A stretch of DNA of 64,000 nt from Rotaria socialis (GCA_905331475.1 CAJNYU010002662.1:232518-296517), one strand, 5' to 3'. Shown: positions 1 to 12,042, counted from the stretch's first letter. Numbers and translations are program-made. Notes: a model not told the origin generated them from the letters alone.

Positions 1-88
1 TGGTCACTCTTACACATTCAACACTTGAGTTGTGCTGTGTAATCTTATTCATATTTATATATTTATATTAACAAGGACAAACACATCC

Positions 89-3055
89 ATGATCAAAATG
101 TCACTTTTTATTTTACTTTTTCATTTGTTATTTATTTGCAATCATATTACAAATGCACATTGTCCAGATGATCAAGATCTTCAAGACCATCACTGTGTAT
201 GTAGTCCAGCAAACCATTTTGTTTTATGTTCATCATTACCTAATCAATGTCGAACATGTTCTCGTTATAAAGGCATATTGTTCGATGAGAAAGTTAATAT
301 ATTACCAGTTGATGCTTTTCGTTTTTATGACTTTTTCGGTAGTGATGATAAGAACCTTTTATTTAAAATCCAATTTGCTCACATAAATACTCTTTCATCG
401 AACTCATTTTCAAAAATCAATATTACTCGATATAGAACATTAGAAATTAAAATAGTAAAATATTCATATTCTGCATTACCTACAAGACTCTTTGAAGATG
501 TAGAAATTCAATCAAAATCAAAATTAAATATTGAAGTGTTCAATGTAACATCCCCTATTTTAATGATAAAACAAAACGCATTCGATGGGATAAAATTTCA
601 GCGTGAAAGCCGATTTCAATTGTCAATATATCATGCAAAAGATACGATACTATTTGAATCTAATGCAGGTAAAGTTGCAAAACTTGTCATTTCAGTTATT
701 GCTTTTTGTATGATTTCACTCTATTAATAGGATCACTTCTGTTACCGTCTTATTCTTCTATGGAATTATATTTTTTTAATTTTCTTCAAGTTTTTTTAAA
801 TCCACATAGTTTTGCTCATGTAAGACAAGAACATTCAAGCGAACTGATCATCAAATTCGATCGTTTTCAATATGCATCACTTGCACAAAATTCATTTGTT
901 AATTTTCATCAACTTCGTGAATCTCGTTTTCATTTATCATTGCTGAACTTTCATGGTTTAACAATCGAACAGAATCTATTCGAACGAGTAACACAATGTA
1001 AGTGATATTTTACAATTTCTTTTTATCTCTCTAAAAAGAAATCATTTTTTCCTTCGAAGTAAAATCATATATAATAATATCAATTTATAATTTGACCAAT
1101 GATTTATGTTTACCAAATAAAACATTTGACCAAATAAAACAAGATTTCAATTCAACATTTCAGTTTGAAATTAATTATGGACAAAATCTTCTTTTTGCAT
1201 CAAATTCCATAACGAATGTAAATCAAAATTTACAATCGAAATTTACTATTGCGATAGCAAATTCACTTGATATTTATTTTTCTCGCTGTGCATTTAATAA
1301 TATTCATCAGGAAGACCATTCATTAATTGATATTTCGGTTAAATATGGACAAAATTTAATATTTGACGACTATGCAATTAACAATATGAATATTAATCAT
1401 TCAAGTATGTTAAAAATTGGTTATCAACATTCAATAGGCACTCTACAAATGACTATGAATTCATTTTCTAATATCAATGAAGGTATGTACATTTTTTACA
1501 TAGTTTTTCTATAATTATTTTAGAAAATGTTTTACTACAAAAGAAATATTAAATTACAATTAGTTGAAGACAATAAGTGTTACACATTATCGTGCAACCG
1601 GAAATTTATTGACTAGCACGTAAATCAATACATTCCAAAAACAGTTCATATTTTAACTATTGAAAATATCAATTTTCAACGGGTGTGCGTACAAGTAAAC
1701 TCAAAAACTAATCTTTAGCCTGCTCTTTCTTTTATAAAACCTGGTGAAAAGGTTTTTCGACGCCGAGAAAAATAATTGTGTATCAGATTTGCTTCTTTCT
1801 AAAAGACTTTTAAAATAATTTTGTGAGCACTAACACTAAACCTTGGTGGTGAACTTAAATAATATTGATTGTAATAAACATTAACTCCACAAGCATTATT
1901 ATTTCGATTTTCATGCTAAATAAAAAAATCCAGCGAAGATCCTCAAATTCATCGATGATTTGTCAAAAGTTTTTCAGTTCTACTACAAGTTTTTACCAAT
2001 CGCTTATGAATTACTGCTACCGGCAATCATAAGATCTAAAATTTAGTTCTTGATCCAAATTCATTCATTAGAAAAATACAATTTTTTATTATTCACTGAA
2101 TTAAGTCGAAACTAAGAATAAAAAAAGATTTTTTTCCATTATAGTTAAATAGACAAATACCTAACATAAATGAATTCTTCTTCATTTTCAAATCATCTTT
2201 TTTATTTATTTATAAATAGGTCAAGGTGGTGAATTAGTTTTTCAAATAATGAATTCATCCGATTTCTATTTTCGTTTTAATCAATCAACTTCATTACAAC
2301 GTTTAGTAATACTTGATCCGCCATTGTCTTCCAATGATTTTTGTCGTATAGCAAATATACCAGCACATATATCAGTTAAACTCTTACATACTTATCAATG
2401 TTCATGTACTGTTTATTATTTGTATCGAAATCTTTATCGTAAAATTCATCCGACTGATCTTAGAAATTTAGTGCCAATATGCTATATCAATATGTCTCTT
2501 GATGATATTGAAAATGAATGTTCATTTAGTAAACAAATTTATGACTGCCAACAAAGTGCAACCGAAATACAAATTAATATTCCACGAGGAATATGTGAAA
2601 ATAATTCGAGATCAAACAAAAATCAATTTAAAAAACGTTGGACATTTTTATCTGTAGTTTCAATTCTAATTATATTCAGTTCTATGATATTGACTGCAAC
2701 ATGTATTTACATACTATTCTCAAAGAATAGAAGAGAACCATTGTTAAATTTTATTTCTATGTGTTATTATCGTTATCGCCGTCAAAAACTACCAATATTT
2801 TCAGCAGATCCATACGAAGAATTACCAACAAATGATCAAGAAGAATCAAATGATAGTAGAAGAAGTATTATTGTGACATATAACACAACAACAGAACAAA
2901 CCGAACTTTGTTTGGATTCAGATAAAATAGAGTTTATTGTATCCGAAACGGACCATCACCGGCAAACTACACTAGATGCGAAAATCAAATTAAACACAAA
3001 TCCAATGAATGAAACTGAAGATTATAATACTTTAAAAATGATTTCATTCAGTTAA
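89..3055 (+). CDS. LRR-like single-pass membrane receptor, 4 exons
   Basis: Exons 89-668, 791-997, 1060-1482 and 2220-3055 join in frame to about 681 aa; every intron is phase 1 (122, 62 and 737 bp). The protein opens with a hydrophobic signal peptide, then a Cys-rich cap (HCPDDQ...CVC...CRTC). A solenoid of roughly 20-25-residue units follows, each with an N-x-F-x-x-I/V signature (NSFSKI, NAFDGI, NSFVNF, NLFERV, CAFNNI, NSFSNI). A C-terminal Cys cluster resembling an LRR cap (FCRIANIP...YQCSC) precedes one transmembrane helix (WTFLSVVSILIIFSS onward) and a cytoplasmic tail of about 110 aa. The expected role is a cell-surface recognition or adhesion receptor, but no ligand can be inferred. 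The start was set at the ATG that opens the signal peptide. The 737-bp third intron could hide another exon, although none was found. LRR assignment is by pattern only. Confidence 0.72.
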
Positions 3056-3091
3056 TATATTTCAATTGTATTAAATAGACTAATTAATTTG

Positions 3092-3097
3092 AATAAA
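3092..3097 (+). terminator. Poly(A) signal AATAAA of receptor gene
   Basis: A canonical AATAAA lies about 37 bp past the stop codon of the LRR-like receptor, the expected place for 3' end formation. Confidence 0.5.
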
Positions 3098-5137
3098 ACA
3101 AAATAGTGGTTTCGATTTTTGAGGACTTCTGAAATGTTTTACTTTTTTTCTAAAATGAACTTTAATATTGATGGGATTTCTCGAAATTTCTTAATAAGTA
3201 GCTCAATAGTAACACAGTTAAACTATTGGGTTTTATTATTATCTACTTGTACTTGATAGAATACGTCGTTTATCTCGAATAGATGAATATAGAATTACCC
3301 ATCTTATCAATTGATGTTGTAAAACATACATTGAGTTCTAAATATTATCGGACGGTGTTTGCACGAAAAGATTTGTCTTCAGTGACTCACAAAACAAAGA
3401 AAAAGAAAATTTTTCACTCAAAACCTCGAATCACAAAGGCATGATAATATCTTTCAAAAGCTTAATTTTTTGAATGTACTTGATATACGGTATATGCCTA
3501 TCAGAAGTTCCTGTAGATGTATCTAATAGAAAAAGTTAAGTAGAAATCATAAGAGTAAAAGTTTTTTATGCTCTTCATACATTTTGAAACTGAAATTCTC
3601 ACAATGCAGAAGAGATAGAATGCGATAAATACATTTCAAATTAATCATTATAGTCTAACATCAATAAATATTGAATCAGCATGAAACCTATGATCTTAAT
3701 TGGTGAATTTGTTTACAGACATCAAACTTTACCATCATAAGCACTCACGCTGACATCGAACTTTAACCAATTCCATTATTTGCATTCAAAACTGTAAAAT
3801 TGGATTAAATTGAGATGGTAAATGATTTTTTTTATGACTTAATTATATTTCTACAGATCACTATTCTCATTCAGCAAACTCGATATTATCTACTGATCGA
3901 TTGAATGTTATATTCATTGATTTAATTAAAAGAAAAAAAATCTTCCTCTCTAATATATATGTAAAATAACATTGATTGATACATTGTATTAATTGTATTT
4001 TATCATTATATCATTTTTTATCTGAAGCTTTTTCAATACATAAAACTCGTTCGTTTTATTTTCAAAAATGATGACACGATGAAGAGTTCATTAACGAACA
4101 TGAATGTTTTCTTTTTCTCTTGACTATTTGAATCGTCGGTTATGGTTGACTGATTTTATCTTTTCTATCCAACATAAGTAAAGAAAACATGAAATTCATC
4201 TAAATATTGTTCAGAAAACTATGCTAGTTAAATGGAAAATATTTCCAATAAAAAAATCTTCATTAGTTCATTACGAAAACATGCTACTCATTCATTTATC
4301 TAATGTTGATCACAAGTAAAAACATTAATCAAATTATAGAAATAACGGACGCATAACTGATGATCATATCCGACGATCATATACGGGCGAGATATATCTA
4401 TGTCTGACGTTCTTTGTTCGTACAATAGCTATATGTGGCTATATAGTGACACATAAGAAGAAGATTCATCGTCGAAAAAAAATAGTCCACTATCTACCTA
4501 TTGCTTCATTTCAGTCTCATCTTTTCTCACACAAGCACAGCGAATCGTCGAAAAATGCTTCTCGCCAGTAAAAATGACTATTTTCTGACACCGAAGTGTG
4601 AGAATAACTGCTCTAATAATTTAGAAATTAGCTATGAAAGTTTTCTCCTAATTATATCATATTATTCGTCATGAAATAGACTTGCGGTACTTAGAACTAT
4701 CATATTTTTATATTTGATTTCATAGACGTAAATACTTGAATATTGGTTTTTAATCCCTATTGACTTTTTCAATAACAAATTTTTTCCTTACTTAGTCTTA
4801 GTAATACTCTATATTGACTACTCTAACAATCATAGTTCAAAACTGATGAAAAAATTAGAACATCAATGACAGTTATTCACAATAGAAATTTTAAGAAGAA
4901 AAAGACGATGCCGCATCCATGAGATCATAGAGTGTACCGAATTCGTTATCAACTCGGATATGTCTTAATTTGACGCTTTATTTCAAAATTTCATATATTT
5001 TTGTTTCATTTTAGATTGTAATTGTTATCCAATTTAGTAATAATACTTTTTTGTTTTGCCCGTTTATGCATGGTCAGTGTAGGAAAGGTAAAGTAAATCT
5101 TTAGAAAGTGAATGATAATCATATGTTTTATATATTC

Positions 5138-5145
5138 AGATAGAA
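5138..5145 (+). promoter_or_regulatory. Possible trans-splice acceptor before B-box gene
   Basis: A T-rich tract ending in TATATTCAG stands 6 nt before the start ATG at 5146, with no coding exon upstream. It reads as a 3' splice site, either for a 5'-UTR intron or for spliced-leader addition. Confidence 0.45.
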
Positions 5146-6017
5146 ATGCTTCCAACACTTGGTCATTGTGAAGATTCGGCCTGTTCGGTATCATCATCTC
5201 ATAAATTAGTACGATTATTTCGTTGTTCAATTCATTGTGATCGTAACTTGTGCTTACACCATTTAAATGCACATAATGTGTATTACGAAGAAGAAAAAAA
5301 ACAAAATGATATGGTTGTGTATGAATTACAAAAATGTTTAAATTTATACCAATCAATATTTGATCAACAAATACTTTCTTATCGTGAACTTGTTCGTCAA
5401 GCAACAACAGTGTTGTTAAATAATACATCATCACTTGTTCCAATAGATCAAATTCGACCTGTTATAGAAAGAATTCAACAAGCCATTGCAATTTTTCAAG
5501 GAGAAAAAAGTTAAATAATTTGAAGAAACTGTTTTCAACGTAATTCTTCTATTATGTTTTTATATTTTAGTTATTATAAAATGTGAATCAATAACCGATA
5601 TAAGTGATGGTGAAAATGAAAAAACTAAAGGTGGAAGTAGTAATGCTTCGGATCAAAAAGTTATTTTACGTTTTCCACGAGTTGAATGTGTTAAAAAGTA
5701 AGAAAATAACTTGAAAAGGATTCATTAGATTATTGTTTTTGTATAATTTAGTAATGTTCTATCTGAAAATAAGCATAAATCTGCGTAAGTGGTGACAAAT
5801 TTGAAACAGCTTTCTTGATATTTTGTACTGTTTTATAGCAATAATGGGAGTGTAAATAACTTGAAAGATAAAGAACCAGAAAAACAAGTCCGATCTCCTT
5901 GTGCAGAAAGAACAAGAGGGAAAGGAGTGAAAAGAAAGGTTAGTTGCAGAAATTTTGTGTCTTATATAATGAATTTTGAATTTATAGGCTTCACCATTGA
6001 AACGCATACAAAAATAA
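5146..6017 (+). CDS. Small B-box-like zinc-finger protein, 5 exons
   Basis: Exons 5146-5509, 5571-5697, 5752-5784, 5839-5938 and 5988-6017 join in frame to 217 aa across introns of 49-61 bp; two exons are only 33 and 30 bp. Residues about 8-44 carry a Cys/His array (HCEDSAC...FRCSIHC...LCLHHLNAH) like a B-box zinc-binding domain. A helical stretch of about 75 aa follows (YYEEEKKQ...IRPVIERIQQAI), in the order seen in TRIM-like B-box/coiled-coil proteins but without a RING. The tail is Lys/Arg-rich (RTRGKGVKRK, LKRIQK), suggesting nuclear localisation. Function is unknown; a ubiquitin-ligase role should not be assumed because no RING is visible. The first ATG after the acceptor at 5139 was used as start. 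Confidence 0.78.
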
Positions 6018-8374
6018 AACTGAATACAAACTTGTGATGGTATTTATTTTCTTGAAAGATTTCTACATCATCTTGTACAGACCCATTGAAAAATATGCAC
6101 TGTGTATTTCCTTTTTTTGTTGATCTTCAAATAAATTTAATTGAATGATAATTGAAAATAAACTGAAATGAGAAAAAGAATATTTTCTTATGATGTAAAT
6201 TGTTGTATGTTTATTGTAGCATGTCGAGAAAATGATATTGTTCAACATTTTGCCCAGTTATTTTAGTATCGATTTCTAACTGCGCGAATTTGTTGAAGAA
6301 TTAGAGCGAACACTGAATGCGCAGATTGTTTAAAATTCAGTGCTATTTCAAAAAGTGTACCTTGTAGTCGTTGGCAATATTATATTGACTTGTTTACCAT
6401 GAAGTGCTCGAGCTAGTGCAAGCCTAAAAAATATCAGCCGTTTTATTTGATAATTGGCTTCTACAAATTTCAGTTGGTTTTTCTGCAAGATTATCTCTGT
6501 TTCCTTCTAATTGATAGTTTAGATAAGATATTGGTACATTTTATTCTTCTAACGTTAATTTTACTACGATGAATAAAATAGGTTCATACGACGGTGGAAT
6601 ATCTCATAGGAATGAGCTAGTTAGGTTTCTAAGTTTTCACCACTTTTTCTTGCAATAAAATCAGCTTCTGTTAACACAAGTTTCATGTTAGATAGCAAAG
6701 ACAGCATTGCTTTATAGTTACAAAAAAAGATTTAACGTCAGCAGAAAATCACAATCGAACGACGAAAAAAATGTATATCCAAATAAAAATGTAATTTGAA
6801 TATATTTTTCTGATTTTAGATTTTTACAAAAACAAATAGTTTTAAGATCATGAGCACATGAGATGAAATCTTTTGTTGGAACGCTTTCAATTGTAACTAA
6901 TATTGACTTTTGGTCTCTCTTTCACTGTGTCAAATATTTATTATCAGCATTGGAACGAGACTGTCAAATCGATTTGGTTGAACTTATGAAATGGAATGAT
7001 TTCCACTGGTTAATATTTTCGATTAATTTTTACAATGCGGAAATCCGTTTATTTTGCTTGTTTTTAAGATTCAACATTAAAAGATTACGAATCTCTAACT
7101 TAAAAAATTTCTAATCAACAATAAAAGCCTTTGAAGTAAACATTGTATTCATATATTCACATCGTGCGATAAATATCTTGAACTATACTAAATATATTTA
7201 CTTGTGATCACGAAAAGTTAGTCAGTTATCGGAGTTTATAGTTGATCGAAGGCAAAGATTTTTGAAGTAGAACTTTTAAAATTAATAGTACAGAAAAAGA
7301 TACCTTCGTATTGAGAAAGCTACATACACCATCAGAATTATATAATTTTGGAAAAGTCAAAACATGTGAAGTCTCGTGTGAAATATGGTCCTATAGTTCG
7401 TTCTATGCTTTTCTTTGTATGAGTACCACTGTGCACATTGAAAAGTTTTCAGTTACGTTAAAAACCCCATTAAAATATTAAAACATTTACTAAATTTGGT
7501 TAGCTAATATTATTTCAAATCAATTATTATTTATCGTCAAATAAAAGATTTCCAAAGGATTCGTTTTGGGCTATTTGTAGTATTAGTCCGTGTGAAATGT
7601 GACAAACTAAAAGAAAAGTTATTATAGTTAAAATTTAACAGTCGTAAGATTTTAATATTGTGTGCTTTCACGGACTTGTAATAATGATTTTTCTCGAATT
7701 AATTAATGAGTCCATTGGTGAATTTACAGGACCAATTTGTAGCAGTTCAATGCGGTAATTAGAATCAGTCGATTTCTACAAGTCGCAACTATAAGATTCA
7801 AGTATATTAAATGTAGCCAAGGAACAAAATATAAGAGACGTTATTGAAAATGAAATTTCATATTAGATCGTTGATTAATATTTAATTAGAGATTTTCTTA
7901 ATTTTCAACAATTTAGCGATGTTGTCTTGAGTAATTACAAAAAGGTTTCAGTACATTTTTATTACAATAATTAAAGCAAGAAAAAGTATCATGATAGAAA
8001 CTTTCTCTTGATTATATTCTTTTGTAATTAGCTTTTATTTTTTGTACATCGCCATCTTTCATTAGTTAATATTGCGCGAATTCTATTTAAATAGTAGATT
8101 TAATCGAAGTACACATATTTTATAGTTTATTATTCAAACTCTGTTTTAGCAAAATTAATATCTTGTTTTTGTACGTATCAGTGAAAAGAAAATCATCGTA
8201 TACAAATTCTATTTCGTCAATTTATCAAGTGATCTTGTATGTCTTCATTCAATATGCAATGAGAACATATTCATTTGCAAAAACAAATATTACACATATA
8301 AGCGTTATCTTATGCCAGGAAAAATTGATATTTGTTCGATGATAATTCATATTTAATATACAGAGCAACGCATA
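6018..8374. other. AT-rich intergenic region, 2.4 kb
   Basis: Nothing recognisable as a gene. Short open frames at 6063-6248 (-) and 6863-7114 (+) have no domain, no splice context and the composition of surrounding DNA. A poly(A) signal for the B-box gene lies at 6130-6135. Confidence 0.5.
6130..6135 (+). terminator. Poly(A) signal AATAAA of B-box gene
   Basis: Canonical AATAAA about 110 bp after the stop at 6017. Confidence 0.4.
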
Positions 8375-8559
8375 CCCAGGTCGGACAGTCCGACCTGGAA
8401 ACGGCCGGTTCCAAGTAGTTCCGTTGATTTTGTGGAAGCAGTATTCCGGTTGAAAAATTTTCGCATTTTTTCCGGTGTTTTCCTGCAGGATATGGTGACT
8501 TTCCCGCATATTCCTTGGAGTATCCTACGGGATCTGGTGGCCGGAATGTTCGACCTGGG
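8375..8559. mobile_element. Intact 185-bp MITE, CCCAGGTCGA family
   Basis: It starts CCCAGGTCGGACA and ends TGTTCGACCTGGG, a 13-bp terminal inverted repeat with 12 matches. It is flanked on both sides by TA (8373-8374, 8560-8561), the target duplication of Tc1/mariner-like insertion. The left end also contains a perfect 11+1+11 palindrome (8376-8398). The interior is GC-rich relative to its surroundings and carries GGAAGCAGTATTCCGG at 8434-8449, a motif shared with the elements near 17.7 kb and 44.9 kb. It has no coding capacity, so it must be moved in trans. Open frames crossing it are artefacts of the element. Confidence 0.8.
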
Positions 8560-8867
8560 TAATATTATTTTTTTGGTAGAAATCAGAATAAAAATAATCA
8601 TTCTATGAATCATTTTTTTTTCTCATTACAAGTCGAAGTGAATGTCCTTTAATGGCTCTTGATGGAAATTAGTAAAATCATAAAAGTAACATGAATCAGA
8701 TAGGTGATGGTGATTGGAGTATCCACAAATAGCAGCTGCTATTTACTTTAATATGCGAGCTTTTATATTATGCTGCGTAGAAAATAGTGCTTACATTTGT
8801 TGTTTCTTTCGTATTAATACCGACAGTTTTATTTCTTTCCTCTCTGTTATCGTGCAAAACAACAAAT
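8560..8867. other. Short intergenic / 5' region of the 177-aa gene
   Basis: AT-rich sequence between the MITE and the next gene. A splice-acceptor-like CCGACAG ends at 8826, 41 nt before the ATG at 8868. The intervening sequence is open in frame but has no ATG, so it is treated as 5' UTR. Confidence 0.4.
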
Positions 8868-9401
8868 ATGGCTGCCGAACAAGACACTCCTGAAGTCGCT
8901 TCAATCGTAGCTCGTATTGGATCGTTGCTTGATACGCATAAAAATAAGCTTGAAATAGATTTAACTCATGAAACTATTGAATTTAGCCAACATAGTGGTA
9001 ATCTTTTTACTGGCAGCAAACCACAAGTGGCTATAACTCTTGGTTTTAATGATGAAGGTCTAACAAAAGACTCAGATCTTGCACAATTTGTTGCAAATTT
9101 CAATTTTATTGCACTCGATCGACTTCCAGTGCCTGGTCTTGATGGAGTTCCATCACAATGGGAAATTTATCCTCAAACACCGATTTCATCGTTCTCTGAA
9201 GGTGTCACTCTTGAGCAGTATGATCCAAGTACACAAATATTAAAATTAGCTGTTCAAACACAATTTTTTGCAATCTATGGAAGTGTACCACAAAAACATC
9301 CAATAGCTGATGCTCGAGCTCCTAAGGGTACTTATTTACAAGTTCGTCGCGATATTCAAGGTGTTATTAAACTCAACGCAAAATTAGTTTTCAGTTCATA
9401 A
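8868..9401 (+). CDS. Unknown intronless 177-aa protein
   Basis: One uninterrupted frame from MAAEQDTPEV to KLVFSS, ended by TAA and followed by AATAAA at 9475. The protein has no cysteine and no obvious membrane segment from this ATG. It alternates hydrophobic beta-like stretches (NFNFIALDRLPVPGL, LKLAVQTQFFAIYGSV, LQVRRDIQGVIKLNAKLVF), so a soluble beta-rich fold is likely. The frame stays open about 80 nt upstream and would encode a signal-like sequence (VVSFVLIPTVLFLSSLL) but offers no ATG; an upstream exon could supply one, making a secreted form. I do not recognise the family. Codon choice resembles the neighbours. Confidence 0.7.
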   Translation: MAAEQDTPEVASIVARIGSLLDTHKNKLEIDLTHETIEFSQHSGNLFTGSKPQVAITLGFNDEGLTKDSDLAQFVANFNFIALDRLPVPGLDGVPSQWEIYPQTPISSFSEGVTLEQYDPSTQILKLAVQTQFFAIYGSVPQKHPIADARAPKGTYLQVRRDIQGVIKLNAKLVFSS

Positions 9402-9474
9402 ATTAAAATTAGTTTGACATTCTTGATTCGTTTTATTAATGTTCTTTTTTTCATTTAATAATTATTCTTCCTTC

Positions 9475-9480
9475 AATAAA
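9475..9480 (+). terminator. Poly(A) signal AATAAA of 177-aa gene
   Basis: Canonical AATAAA 74 bp beyond the stop codon at 9401. Confidence 0.55.
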
Positions 9481-9518
9481 ACAGAAAAATTAAAATTTCA
9501 TATAGTTCCGATGACTAC

Positions 9519-10578
9519 CAGAACATCAACCAGGCCGTGTTTTTGTAGGCCTGGCCGGCCCGTGACAGGCATTTGCATTTCAAGCCTGTCTGTGCCTGTC
9601 AACTAATTTACTTGACCTGGCCTGCCTGCCTGGCAAGGCCTGGCAATTTTTTTTAATGCTAATACCATTACGAGGATAGAATAGAAATATGTAATTAATG
9701 TTGAGAATGAAGAAAACCAGTTTAATTAATTTAATATGACTAGATTAAGCATTTACTTAGCGAAGTTTTCATACAAAAAATGAGGAAACATCGGATTTGC
9801 ATCCGATTGTTGTGTACTGCAAAAACTGAGTCGATTTATATATTTTTTGAATAATTCTGAGAAAAAAATTTTGTTTCTGAAAAAATCCCTGTACTCCCCC
9901 TCAAGGATGGTCTGGTCAATAATGACAACTTTTTCGATAACTCAGCCATTTCTTGACAGATTGCTTTCATCGTCGAACTCGACTGAGATATTGATGAGAT
10001 CATTCTGTGTACAAAATTTCATGATAATTGGATGAGGCTTTCAAAAGTTATCGTGTTAACGGTCAGACACACTGACCGAATCTAGAATGTACTCATTTTT
10101 TTTGAGCACACAAAAAGAATACATCGGAGACAGCATGGTATAACCTCAAGAAAAAAAGTTTCGTTTTTGTTCAAGAATGTTTTGAATGAATTTCACAAAG
10201 AGAATATCATTTAAAAATTGAGGATCCAAAGAAGAACGACGTTCTGTTACAGCTAGTCCAGCAGATAAATGAAAACACAACAAGCGAATGGGGAAAGAAA
10301 ACGAACTATGCAATTTGAACTGAACATTAGTCATCATTTGGATCAATCACAAATGAACACAGAACATTATTCTATGCTTCATCTGATTATTAGCGCCACA
10401 TTCAATTAAAAAAGTTTATATCAAAAATAAAATTATACATAAAAAGAATAGAGACGACAGACCAGGCGGTCTGGTGTTTTTAAGCTGCCTGCCTACCTGT
10501 GACAGGCCAAGCCTCAAGATCATGGCCTGTGCCTATCACAGGTAGGCAGGCAGGCCTAGTGACCTGGTTGATGCTCTG
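9519..10578. mobile_element. Non-autonomous hAT element, 1060 bp
   Basis: The ends are inverted repeats: left CAGAACATCAACCAGG, right (reverse complement) CAGAGCATCAACCAGG. A perfect 8-bp duplication ATGACTAC (9511-9518 and 10579-10586) flanks them. CAG termini and an 8-bp duplication define hAT insertions. Both ends carry subterminal GGCCTGGC / CCTGCCTGCC motifs, likely transposase binding sites. The AT-rich interior has only short meaningless open frames (9847-10035, 10146-10346), so this is a deletion derivative or MITE-like element needing a transposase from elsewhere. The perfect duplication suggests a fairly recent insertion. Confidence 0.88.
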
Positions 10579-11041
10579 ATGACTACATAAATAAGTCACC
10601 GACTTTTATCAATGCTTCTATTTTCAAATAACATAAAGAAAGCTAATTATTATTAGATTTCCCCAGGTCGATCATCCTGAGTCGTAAACGGCCGTATACC
10701 TATCATTCGCGGTGAAAACCGGCGATCGTATTTTGTAGTCGTTTACTGTTGTCGTAAACAAAGTGTTACGATGAAATACGGTCGTCGTAAACGAGGACCG
10801 TGAAAAATCTCTGTAAACGGCCATCGTAACTAAACGCTAACTGTAAACGACTGTCGGACATCACAGTAAACGGCCGAAGCCGATAATCGTAAATGATCCA
10901 GAAAACGATTGCCGTTTTTTTTATCGTATACTTTTGTAAACGGTCGCTTACGATGGCTAGCTGTTCGCTTAAAGTATAGTAGCATTTTTTAGATTATAGT
11001 TTACTCAATCTATCTCAGTGAGAAGTATTAAGTGACCGTTT

Positions 11042-12042
11042 CGTAGGTGAGGTTAGCATCGCATTCGAGTAAAACCTACCGATACTCGGTTGCGTGGATA
11101 TTGCAACGTCCTTACTCACAGTATTAGAAGAAATTCATATACTCTATCGAATACTATATTTGGATTAGCTAGATCTTGAATCATTATCCTGCAAATCCAA
11201 AAAATAGCGAAAACTCCCATTAAATCCGTGGAATCCTATTAGTAAAATCTGACCATATTTATTTCAAGCAGTATTCCAACTCTTGTACCTTTGTTCCAAG
11301 TGGAACTCGATGAACTCCATCCAGTGGAGTTCACATATTTTTCGTAGCTTGAAATTAGACGTCAGCGCTGATAAGATAATACTGAAGAAATTTCAGAAGA
11401 TCCTACTTTGAGCTATGAAAACTCTGCCGAAATTGTTGAATAGATCTACTCAAGTTGTGTTTCGATCACGAGTGGAGTACTCAGAACAACGACTTTGGCG
11501 AGTATGGTGCTAGAATTCCATAGGAAAAAACATTATTTTGAGATTTTCGGGGCCGTTCTCAGCAAGATGAAAAATCTGATTTTACAAAACAAATTCTAGG
11601 ATTTTTTGGATTTTTCGAAAATTCAGGAGAACGCGTCGACATCAACTTAATCGAAATATACCATTCGATAGAGCATAAGAAATTCTACTAGAAACATTGG
11701 TAGGTGTGTTGGAACAATAGTTCAAAAGAATACGCACTGAAAAAAAAAGGTTCCAAGCGGAACCTTTTATTGCCAAAAATGGTTTCGTGCGTGCTACGGA
11801 ACTTAAAAGAGGTTTCGAGATTTGCAACGCAATCTAAACCTTTTGAAGGTTTCGTAGACTTTCATCGAAACCTTAAAAACGCATCCTAGACCCTTTATAA
11901 GTCTTTTGAAAGCATATTAGGTCCATACGAAACCTCTAAGAAGATTTCGATTTCGTTGCAAATTAAGTTTCGCGTGGAACCCTTTTTTTTGAGTGCGGGC
12001 AGGTTTTACTCGAATACGATGCTAACTTTACGAACGTGTGAA
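11042..12042. repeat. Nested element bounded by ~40-bp imperfect inverted repeats
   Basis: Sequence at about 11042-11082 (core GTTAGCATCGCATTCGAGTA) recurs inverted at about 12001-12042 (reverse complement core GTTAGCATCGTATTCGAGTA), including the following AAACCT. This suggests an older DNA element of about 1 kb inserted in the 4.2-kb element. It has no coding capacity. Its exact ends and target duplication are not resolved. Confidence 0.55.
11733..11997. mobile_element. 265-bp MITE with CGCACT(G/C)AAAAAA termini
   Basis: The left end reads CGCACTGA, a run of A, then GGTTCC. The right end reads GGAACCC, a run of T, then GAGTGCG. These are inverted repeats of about 22 bp with few mismatches. 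Internal copies of the AACC/GGTT words make it foldback-like. It lies inside the 1-kb nested element. No clear duplication of the target is seen. Confidence 0.6.

Larger units (their letters stand above)
3056..5145. other. AT-rich intergenic region, 2.1 kb
   Basis: I see no convincing coding exon on either strand. It begins with the 3' UTR of the receptor gene and ends with the splice-acceptor-like sequence in front of the B-box gene. The opposite-strand open frame over 5006-5443 is antisense to that gene and is not credible. Confidence 0.5.

Noticed and set aside
8249..8613. Two overlapping 86-codon minus-strand frames
   Set aside because: They translate the CCCAGGTCGA MITE and its flanks; not genes.
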